64,000 bases of DNA from Oscillospiraceae bacterium (GTDB taxonomy: Bacteria > Bacillota > Clostridia > Oscillospirales > Ruminococcaceae). Shown here piece by piece: positions 45,247 to 51,512 of this stretch. Numbering within the stretch: position 1 is the stretch's first letter; the number at the start of each line of letters is the position of its first letter. The notes beneath the pieces were generated by a model. The model made no database searches. It saw nothing but the letters and a program-made list of their open reading frames with translations, and was not told the DNA's origin. A program made the translations under genes and the position numbers. The stretch lies in contig JAJQHJ010000038.1 of NCBI GenBank assembly GCA_021199795.1, forward strand, positions 80,124 to 144,123, written 5' to 3'.

Positions 45247-45450
45247 ATGATTGAAGTGAATTACAACGACCCGATAGAGCTTATGGGCGTAGGCTATGAG
45301 GTTTTGGTAAATGCCCTCGGTGAAGAAAACGCAATGGCTTTCCTTAAACAGCTTGAGGAAGATGGAACGGTTAACGGAAAGCCTAAACTCACCGTTGAAG
45401 AGGCGATGGCTATGGTTGAAGAGTACAGAAAGAGAAAATCCGCCACCTGA
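45247..45450 (+). CDS. Small protein, relative of the preceding gene (antitoxin candidate B)
   Basis: A 67-residue acidic protein (MIEVNYNDPIELMGVGYEVL...ALGEENAMAFLKQLEEDG) followed by a short helix EEAMAMVEEYRKRK. It resembles the 45005 protein in its first half: N, I/L, G, AL, ALG, N and F-x2-Q positions line up. It ends with a charged helix, unlike the basic end of its neighbour. ATG at 45247 follows GGAGGTG by 6 bases. No family known to me. Confidence 0.7.
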   Translation: MIEVNYNDPIELMGVGYEVLVNALGEENAMAFLKQLEEDGTVNGKPKLTVEEAMAMVEEYRKRKSAT

Positions 45451-45532
45451 ACCGCAGTTACCCCTCAAAAAACTTTTTAAAATTCTCGCATAATCCTTGA
45501 CAAATCTTTACGCTTAAATTTCGTTTTTCCAG

Positions 45533-45561
45533 TTGACAAACTCAAGATACAGTGGTATGAT
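45533..45561 (+). promoter_or_regulatory. Promoter of second sorted secreted protein
   Basis: TTGACA (45533-45538) and TATGAT (45556-45561) with a 17-base spacer and an upstream TGG, giving an extended -10. Confidence 0.8.
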
Positions 45562-45576
45562 AGAAGAGGTTTTAAA

Positions 45577-45595
45577 CCAAAATATATTTTGGAGG
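45577..45595 (+). promoter_or_regulatory. 16-base palindrome merged with the Shine-Dalgarno site (copy 2)
   Basis: CCAAAATATATTTTGG at 45577-45592 runs into GGAGG at 45591-45595. It is identical to the element at 43639, and the spacing to the ATG differs by at most one base. Confidence 0.85.
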
Positions 45596-45602
45596 ATTTG
45601 AA

Positions 45603-46187
45603 ATGAAGAAATTCTTATCAATCGCTGTCGCACTTGTAATGGTTCTCTCCCTGAGCGTCGTTGCTTTTGCTGACACCACAGTTGCTACCCAGGAAATGAC
45701 TGCTTCCGGAACCATCACCATCCTTAACGGTGTAGATTTCACTGACGAGAGCCTCTATCTCTACGTTTACTTCACCGCTAATGATTCTGATCACAATGAT
45801 TGGGGTGCAGCTGCTCTCAATGATTCCGGCTGGAATAATGTCGTAAGCATTAACATTAACGAAGACGGCTATGTTGCTTTTGCACTTACCGATATCGCAG
45901 CTGCATTCACTGAAGCTGGTTATGATGTTGCTGATGGTGTCGTCCTTAACTGGTGGGCTGATTATGCAGTTCCTACTAGTGTTGTTCTCGTTTCCGCTTC
46001 TGCTGATGCTGCTGAGGACACTTCTGCTGACGATGAGGCAGAGGAGACCGTTGAGGCTACTGATGTTGCTGATGATTCCGCTGAGGAAGAGACCACTACC
46101 GCTGCTTCTCCGTCTACCGGTGTAGCACTTGCTCTCGTTCCGATGGCAATCGCTGGCATCGCAGTAGTAAGCTCTAAGAGAAGATAA
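45603..46187 (+). CDS. Secreted protein with SPxTG-type sorting tail (paralogue 2)
   Basis: A 194-residue exported protein. Signal peptide MKKFLSIAVALVMVLSLS (cleavage after AFA). The mature domain (about 24-137) is different from that of paralogue 1 but also Trp/Asp/Asn rich (NDSDHNDWGAAALNDSGWNN). A Glu/Asp/Ala/Thr linker leads to SPSTG, a hydrophobic helix and SSKRR. The last 22 residues match paralogue 1 exactly and 38 consecutive DNA bases (46125-46162 with 44355-44392) are identical. Codon bias suggests strong expression. Function unknown; closeness to a xylanase hints at a surface role in fibre use. Confidence 0.88.
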   Translation: MKKFLSIAVALVMVLSLSVVAFADTTVATQEMTASGTITILNGVDFTDESLYLYVYFTANDSDHNDWGAAALNDSGWNNVVSININEDGYVAFALTDIAAAFTEAGYDVADGVVLNWWADYAVPTSVVLVSASADAAEDTSADDEAEETVEATDVADDSAEEETTTAASPSTGVALALVPMAIAGIAVVSSKRR

Positions 46188-46207
46188 TCACTTTTCTGTC
46201 ATAGATT

Positions 46208-46242
46208 AAGACCGTAGGCTTCGGCTTGCGGTCTTTTTCTTT
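46208..46242 (+). terminator. Terminator after secreted paralogue 2
   Basis: A 12-bp stem with TTCG loop (46208-46219 with 46224-46235), followed by T-rich DNA. Sister of the terminator at 44438. Confidence 0.85.
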
Positions 46243-46313
46243 GTAGGGGCTGTATCATCCGCCGTTGTTGTATCGGTGTCAGATCCCGGGCGGATGATAT
46301 CCGCCCCATACAG
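46242..46313. repeat. REP-like imperfect inverted repeat
   Basis: TGTAGGGGC...ATCATCCGCC at the left and GGGCGGATGATATCCGCCCC-ATACA at the right form a long, imperfect palindrome. It lies in the asnS upstream gap. GGGGCGGAT-type palindromes of this style are dispersed repeats in many Clostridia. Confidence 0.5.
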
Positions 46314-46343
46314 CTTACTTTTCCAAAAAATACGCCTTGTCCC

Positions 46344-46372
46344 TTGACAATCCACCTGAAAAGGTTTATCAT
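46344..46372 (+). promoter_or_regulatory. Promoter of asnS
   Basis: TTGACA (46344-46349) and TATCAT (46367-46372) with a 17-base spacer. Confidence 0.75.
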
Positions 46373-46408
46373 TAACAGAGCACAATTTTAATAAAGGGGA
46401 CGTATGCC

Positions 46409-47812
46409 ATGTCAAATGCCACGCCAAAACTTCTGATTGACGAGATATATAAGAGTGTGAAAGGGCTTTTGCCGAATGAGGATGCCGCCGATGGCGCAAC
46501 CGTGACTGTCGAGGGCTGGATGAGAACCAATCGCTCGAATAACAATATCGGCTTCATCGCTCTCAACGATGGCTCCTGCTTCACCAATTGCCAGGTTGTC
46601 TATGAGGCTGAGAAGCTAGAAAACTATGCCGAAATTTCAAAGCTCCTGACCGGCTGTGCCATAAGCGTAACCGGAAAGCTTATCCATACTCCCGAGGCTA
46701 AGCAGCCTTTTGAGATAAATGCAAGCGAAATCACACTTCTCGGAGCTTGTGATTCGAGTTATCCTCTACAGAAGAAGCGTCATAGCCTTGAATTCTTAAG
46801 AGAGATTCCGCATTTAAGACCCAGAACCAATACTTTTATGGCAGTCTTCAAGGTTCGCTCAATCGTCTCTCAGTCGATTCACCAGTTCTTCCGCGAGAAC
46901 GGTTTCAGCTATATCCACACGCCTCTCATCACCGGCAACGACGCCGAGGGTGCAGGCGAGACATTCACAGTCACAACCCGTGAAGATGGCGACTATCAGA
47001 ACGATTTCTTCGGCAAACATGCCTGCCTGACAGTTTCCGGTCAGCTCCATGTTGAGCCGTTCGCGCTGGCTCTTGGCAAGGTCTACACTTTCGGACCCAC
47101 TTTCCGCGCTGAAAACTCCAACACCCCTTATCACCTGAACGAATTCTGGATGATCGAGCCTGAAATGGCTTTCTGCGATCTTAATGGTGACATGGCTGTC
47201 ATGGAGGCTCTCGTCAAGTATATCATCAAGGATGTTCTCGAAAGCTGCCCCGACGAAATGAAGTTCCTGAATGATTTTGTTTCCGAAAAGCACGATCTTA
47301 TAGATAAGCTTGAGCATGTCATGAATTCCGACTTCAAGGTCATCACCTATACAGAGGCTGTCGACTACCTCAAGAATGCACCTGTCAAGTTTGAGAACCC
47401 CGTTGAGTGGGGAATGGACTTCTTCAAGGAACACGAGGTTTACCTCTGTGATCAGGTTGCAAAGGGACCTGTATTCCTTATCGACTTTCCGAAAGACATC
47501 AAGGCGTTCTATATGAAGCTCAATCCTGATGGCAAGACAGTTGCCGCTTGTGACCTGCTTGCACCTGGAGTAGGCGAACTGATGGGCGGTTCCCAGCGTG
47601 AGGAGAACTATGATGTACTTGTCAAGAAGATGGAAGACATGCATATGGACAGAAGCACCCTTGAGTGGTACCTGGATCTTCGTAAATACGGCGGGGTGGT
47701 TCACTCCGGCTTCGGTCTTGGACTTGAAAGAATCCTTATGTATATAACCGGCGTCGCAAATATTCGTGACGTCATCCCATACGCAAGAACACCAAAGAGC
47801 CTTAAATTCTAA
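46409..47812 (+). CDS. asnS: Asparaginyl-tRNA synthetase
   Basis: AsnRS (467 residues), class IIb. N-terminal OB-fold anticodon domain (about 25-115, TVEGWMRTNRSNNNIGFIALNDGS), then the catalytic core with motif 2-like FGPTFRAENSNTPYHLNEFWMIEPE and motif 3 GFGLGLERI near the C-terminus. The presence of SNTPYHLNEF separates it from AspRS. AAAGGGGA precedes the ATG. The ATG at 46409 is favoured. It is followed by degV 14 bases later. Confidence 0.96.
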   Translation: MSNATPKLLIDEIYKSVKGLLPNEDAADGATVTVEGWMRTNRSNNNIGFIALNDGSCFTNCQVVYEAEKLENYAEISKLLTGCAISVTGKLIHTPEAKQPFEINASEITLLGACDSSYPLQKKRHSLEFLREIPHLRPRTNTFMAVFKVRSIVSQSIHQFFRENGFSYIHTPLITGNDAEGAGETFTVTTREDGDYQNDFFGKHACLTVSGQLHVEPFALALGKVYTFGPTFRAENSNTPYHLNEFWMIEPEMAFCDLNGDMAVMEALVKYIIKDVLESCPDEMKFLNDFVSEKHDLIDKLEHVMNSDFKVITYTEAVDYLKNAPVKFENPVEWGMDFFKEHEVYLCDQVAKGPVFLIDFPKDIKAFYMKLNPDGKTVAACDLLAPGVGELMGGSQREENYDVLVKKMEDMHMDRSTLEWYLDLRKYGGVVHSGFGLGLERILMYITGVANIRDVIPYARTPKSLKF

Positions 47813-47826
47813 TCAAGGAGGAAACA

Positions 47827-48705
47827 ATGGCACAGAGTTATAAAGTATTTTCAGACGTCACCTGTGATATAACCAAAGAGATGATTGAGGAACTCTCCGA
47901 AGTCACTTTTGTCCCTATGAATATCACAGTCGGCGATGAGGGCTATGTTTATAGTTATTCGGGCGATGGAACTATAACCATCGAGGAATTCTATCAGAAG
48001 CTCCGCTCCGGACTTTTCGCATCCACGTCCCAGATCAATCCGGAAGTTTATGAAGAGTATTTCGAGCCCGAGCTTCAGGCTGGCAATGATATCATCTACA
48101 TAGGTCTCACATCCGGTCTTTCGCAGACCCTGAACTCTTCGAGAGTTGCAGCAAGGAATCTTCTCGAGCAGTACCCCGACAGAAGAATTGAGATAGTCGA
48201 CCCGTTTGACGCATCCCTCGGTCAGGGCTTCCTCCTTTATGAAGCAATAAAGGAAATGAGAACCGGTTTGAGCATGGACGAGCTCCTCAATTGGATAGAG
48301 GAGCATAAGTATCACGTCTGCCACTGGTTCACCGTCGACACTTTCGAGCACCTGAAGCGTGGCGGAAGAGTTTCCGGCGCAACTGCCGCAATGGGCACAG
48401 TTCTTCAGGTAAAGCCGCTTCTTACACTTGACGACGATGGCAAGCTCCAGACGATAGCCAAGCCTCGTGGAAGAAAGCAGGCAACTGCCGCTCTCATAGA
48501 GGATGTCAAGAAGTCGATTCGACCCGACCTCGGCACATTCATCCTCATCGGTCATGCCGACAATCTGGCTGCCGCTGAGGAAATCCGTGATGAGCTGAAG
48601 CAGCTCTATCCGAATTCAACCATCGGAATCACTGACATAGGACCGGTAATCGGAGCCCATGTCGGTCCTGGAATGACAACCGTCGTTCACTGGGGAGACA
48701 GATAA
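47827..48705 (+). CDS. DegV family fatty-acid-binding protein
   Basis: A 292-residue DegV/FakB-type protein that binds a fatty acid and presents it to a kinase. The N-terminal segment begins SDVTCDITKEMIEEL, the fatty-acid pocket segment is FASTSQINPEVYEE, then IYIGLTSGLSQTLNSS and DTFEHLKRGGRVSGATAAMGTVLQVKPLLTL. The FakA kinase is not in the window. AAGGAGG precedes the ATG. It ends at a two-way terminator. Confidence 0.93.
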   Translation: MAQSYKVFSDVTCDITKEMIEELSEVTFVPMNITVGDEGYVYSYSGDGTITIEEFYQKLRSGLFASTSQINPEVYEEYFEPELQAGNDIIYIGLTSGLSQTLNSSRVAARNLLEQYPDRRIEIVDPFDASLGQGFLLYEAIKEMRTGLSMDELLNWIEEHKYHVCHWFTVDTFEHLKRGGRVSGATAAMGTVLQVKPLLTLDDDGKLQTIAKPRGRKQATAALIEDVKKSIRPDLGTFILIGHADNLAAAEEIRDELKQLYPNSTIGITDIGPVIGAHVGPGMTTVVHWGDR

Positions 48706-48719
48706 TCCTATAAAACAAA

Positions 48720-48748
48720 AGCGGAGTGGCAATCACTCCGCTGTTTTT
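48720..48748. terminator. Two-way terminator between degV and the HD gene
   Basis: A perfect 9-bp stem (48720-48728 with 48734-48742, loop GCAAT), with T run GTTTTT on the + side and TTTTGTTTTA on the - side. The two genes converge here. Confidence 0.88.
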
Positions 48749-49367
48749 ATTTCGACTTGTTCCGCTTTTCTTCAATGAAGTTTGTCGCCTCAGCGTCAGC
48801 TATATTGAGAGCCTGCGCCAGAGGGTAATCTCTAAGAGCATTTCCAACAAGTCTTGTGTCTTCACCCATCGAGAATCCCATGTGCCATCTTATAGCCATA
48901 GCTTCGTCCCGGGTGAGCTTCATGAATCCGGAAACTATGTAAACAGATTTCTCACCGTGACCATAGGGCAGAGTGTCGTTGTAGTCATAATATGGCTTTT
49001 TCTCCCACACTCCTGTATTGTCGTTTTTGACGTTTCTGAAGCTGACAACATAGGTGTTGGTCTTGCAGACATCGTGCAAAAGTGCGACAATGGCAATCGA
49101 TTCATCCGAGAACTGCAACCCGAAATCATTCTTAGCTCTGTCAGTCTCAAGATAGGATTTCAGGCACTCATAAACGTTGATAGAGTGCTCGCAGAGCCCT
49201 CCCTCAAAGGAATTATGAAACCGTGTTGAAGCCGGAGCTGAGAAGAAATCGCAGTTTTTCGACTGGAGATATTCGAGAAGCTTGTCAGAGCCCTCACGCT
49301 TGATATTTGTTTTGTAGATCTCTATGAATTTGTTCTTGTATTCCTGTGCAACTAAAGATAATGGCAA
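48747..49367 (-). CDS. HD-domain hydrolase
   Basis: A 206-residue HD-domain protein. Metal motif residues are seen in CEHSINVYECLKSY (His), LLHDVCKTN (His-Asp) and IADAEATNFIE (Asp), the classical H...HD...D order. It resembles HD hydrolases of Clostridia near DegV; substrate unknown. Start TTG at 49367 (on the - strand) lies 9 bases after GGGAGG; the longer frame runs through the promoter. The gene faces yicC with its own promoter. Confidence 0.82.
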   Translation of the reverse strand: MPLSLVAQEYKNKFIEIYKTNIKREGSDKLLEYLQSKNCDFFSAPASTRFHNSFEGGLCEHSINVYECLKSYLETDRAKNDFGLQFSDESIAIVALLHDVCKTNTYVVSFRNVKNDNTGVWEKKPYYDYNDTLPYGHGEKSVYIVSGFMKLTRDEAMAIRWHMGFSMGEDTRLVGNALRDYPLAQALNIADAEATNFIEEKRNKSK

Positions 49368-49399
49368 CTTAGTTTTCCTCCCTTTATTTCGATACCCTA

Positions 49400-49428
49400 A
49401 TTGTAGCATAAAAACCCGTGTAATGCAA
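49400..49428 (-). promoter_or_regulatory. Promoter of the HD-domain gene
   Basis: On the - strand TTGCAT (49423-49428) and TACAAT (49400-49405) with a 17-base spacer. Confidence 0.7.
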
Positions 49429-49470
49429 TCACGTGTTTCCAAAATGTAATCTAATTTCGCGTTCAAGACC

Positions 49471-49499
49471 TTGCACTAAACGGTAAAAGGTGCTATAAT
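49471..49499 (+). promoter_or_regulatory. Promoter of the yicC-spoVM operon
   Basis: TTGCAC (49471-49476) and TATAAT (49494-49499) with a 17-base spacer, about 60 bases before the ATG. Confidence 0.78.
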
Positions 49500-49560
49500 A
49501 ACATAGATAGTAATTTAGAGTAGTCTGTCTACTTTAGAATAACGAAAAGAGGTAAACGCA

Positions 49561-50439
49561 ATGCCGAGAAGCATGACTGGCTACGGCAGGTCAAAAAAAG
49601 TTTTTGGAAACCGTGAGATAACCGTAGAATTAAGAGCAGTCAACCACAGATTCTTTGAATTTTCAGCGAAATATCCGAGGCAATACGCTTTCATCGAGGA
49701 CAAGCTGAAAGCCCTTTACGCTACCGAAATCAACCGAGGCAAGGTTGAAACCTACATAACGATAGTCACAACTGACGGTTCTGATATCAGTGTTGATGTC
49801 AATACTGAGCTTGCACGAAACTATATCAATGCGCTTCGCAAAGCAGGAACAGACCTAGAGCTCCGCGACGACCTTACCCTTTCTCAGCTTTTCAGAATTC
49901 CCGATATATTCACAGTGACGAAGCAGGAGGCTGACGAAGCTGAAATATGGCAGGAGGTTTCTGAAACTGCTTCTGAAGCATTAGCCGGCTTTGTAGCAAT
50001 GAGGGAGGCTGAGGGTGCACGCCTGAAAACTGATATCCTAGCAAAGCTTGACCTCATCGAGTCGATGGTCTGCGAAATAGAAAAGCGTTCTCCAACGGTC
50101 ACGGAAGAGTATCAGTCGAGGCTCTATCAGAAGCTTCAGGATCTTTTGGACGGCAAGAATGTTGACGAGGCAAGGATCCTGACTGAAACAGCGATATTTG
50201 CCGACAAAACAGCAGTTGACGAGGAGACAGTCCGCCTCCACAGTCATATCACCGCGTTCAGAGAGCTTCTGGATGAGAAAGAGCCGATAGGCAAGAAGCT
50301 TGACTTCCTTGTTCAGGAAATAAACCGCGAAATCAATACAACCGGCTCAAAGTGCTCCGACCTTGCTATAACAAAAATTGTTGTTGAGCTCAAGAGTGCG
50401 GTCGAAAAAATAAGAGAGCAGATTCAGAATATCGAATAG
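49561..50439 (+). CDS. YicC/YloC family endoribonuclease
   Basis: A 292-residue protein of the YicC/YloC family, reported to have endoribonuclease activity. Family segments MTGYGRSKK, VELRAVNHRFFEFSAKYPR, RGKVETYI and the C-terminal GKKLDFLVQEINREINTTGSKCSD are all present. It is the first gene of the conserved operon yicC-remA-gmk-rpoZ-priA and so on. AAGAGG precedes the ATG. Confidence 0.93.
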   Translation: MPRSMTGYGRSKKVFGNREITVELRAVNHRFFEFSAKYPRQYAFIEDKLKALYATEINRGKVETYITIVTTDGSDISVDVNTELARNYINALRKAGTDLELRDDLTLSQLFRIPDIFTVTKQEADEAEIWQEVSETASEALAGFVAMREAEGARLKTDILAKLDLIESMVCEIEKRSPTVTEEYQSRLYQKLQDLLDGKNVDEARILTETAIFADKTAVDEETVRLHSHITAFRELLDEKEPIGKKLDFLVQEINREINTTGSKCSDLAITKIVVELKSAVEKIREQIQNIE

Positions 50440-50450
50440 GAGAGTAAACC

Positions 50451-50699
50451 ATGAATGTAGTTGACATCGGATATTCCTGCTACGTCTCGACAGATAAGAT
50501 TGTAGCGGTGGCATCCCCCGACACTTCTCCGATAAAGAGAATCATTCAGGAGGCTAAAGACCGTGGCTCGCTTATCGACTGCACATTCGGCAAGAAGAAC
50601 AAGTCGGTCATAATCACCGTCAGCGACCATGTCATACTCTCATCGAGGACAGCTGAATATATTTTGGGTACAGATAAAGGGGATAATATGGATGAATAA
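50451..50699 (+). CDS. RemA/DUF370 family regulatory protein
   Basis: An 82-residue protein of the DUF370 (RemA-like) family. The sequence MNVVDIGYSCYVSTDKIVAVASPDTSPIKRIIQEAKDRG, with LIDCTFGKK and VILSSRTAEYI, is diagnostic. In Bacillus RemA is a DNA-binding regulator of biofilm genes. Gene order yicC-remA-gmk supports the call. Confidence 0.93.
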   Translation: MNVVDIGYSCYVSTDKIVAVASPDTSPIKRIIQEAKDRGSLIDCTFGKKNKSVIITVSDHVILSSRTAEYILGTDKGDNMDE

Positions 50700-51300
50700 G
50701 GGAGTCTTATATGTTTTCTCCGCACCGTCAGGCTGCGGAAAGGGAACAGTGCTTACAGAGATAAGAAAGCGTCTGCCGAACTTAAAGTATTCCGTCTCGG
50801 CGACGACCCGTGCGCCAAGAGATGGCGAGATAGACGGAACTCATTATTATTTTGTTTCGAGAGAACGCTTTGACGAGCTTGTCGAGACCGGCGGAATGCT
50901 TGAGCACGCAACTTTCTGCGGCAATTCCTATGGAACACCCAAGGAAAAGGTTTTCGAGTGCCTTGATAACGGCATCGACGTAATCCTTGAGATAGAGACC
51001 AAGGGTGCGATGATGGTGAAAGAGTCCTATCCCGAAGCTGTGATGATATTCATGCTCCCTCCGTCGATTGAAGAGCTCAGGTCTCGCCTTGAAAACAGGC
51101 ATTCCGAAACCGAAGAGGTAATTGCTGGCAGAGTTCATGAGGCGGCAAGGGAAATAGCCATGGCAGAAAACTACGACTATGTATTCGTAAATGACGACAT
51201 TTCGGAAGCAGTTGATACTCTGTATCAGATAATGACAGCTTCCAAAAGCCTTACAAAGATAAATCAAGATCTCATAAAAGGAGTATTAGCAAAATGTTAA
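50692..51300 (+). CDS. gmk: Guanylate kinase
   Basis: Gmk (202 residues) makes GDP from GMP and ATP. The P-loop is SAPSGCGKGTV, the GMP-binding region is SATTRAPRDGEIDGTHYYFVS, and the lid has NRHSETEEVIAGRV. ATG at 50692 is favoured for AAAGGGGAT just upstream; the longer frame begins inside remA. It overlaps remA by 8 bases and rpoZ by 7. Confidence 0.96.
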   Translation: MNKGVLYVFSAPSGCGKGTVLTEIRKRLPNLKYSVSATTRAPRDGEIDGTHYYFVSRERFDELVETGGMLEHATFCGNSYGTPKEKVFECLDNGIDVILEIETKGAMMVKESYPEAVMIFMLPPSIEELRSRLENRHSETEEVIAGRVHEAAREIAMAENYDYVFVNDDISEAVDTLYQIMTASKSLTKINQDLIKGVLAKC

Positions 51301-51512
51301 GACCATCAAGTTCACAGATTTTAAAGAACGGTGAGAGTGTATATTCTCTCGTAATTGCAGTTGCAAAGCGTGCAAGAGAAATTCTCGACGATGCTTACGA
51401 AAATAAGGAAGTAATCGACGTAAAGCCGGTCAAGACTGCCGTCGACCAGTTCGCAAACGGCGAATACAGACTGATAGAAGACCCGTCCCTCAAGAAAACT
51501 CTCAAGAGATGA
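51294..51512 (+). CDS. rpoZ: RNA polymerase subunit omega
   Basis: Omega (72 residues) stabilises the beta' subunit. Starts MLRPSSSQILKNGESVYSLVIAVAKRAREI, the omega N-terminus with the conserved Tyr and Ala-Lys-Arg-Ala-Arg. The C-terminal half is short and reads KPVKTAVDQFANGEYRL. AAAAGGAG lies before the ATG. It overlaps gmk by 7 bases and priA by 4. Confidence 0.93.
   Translation: MLRPSSSQILKNGESVYSLVIAVAKRAREILDDAYENKEVIDVKPVKTAVDQFANGEYRLIEDPSLKKTLKR

Noticed and set aside
46859..47704. 281-codon - strand open frame opposite asnS
   Set aside because: No ribosome-binding site or promoter; it mirrors the asnS coding frame and resembles no protein family.
47851..48555. 234-codon - strand open frame opposite degV
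   Set aside because: A shadow of degV without any start signals.
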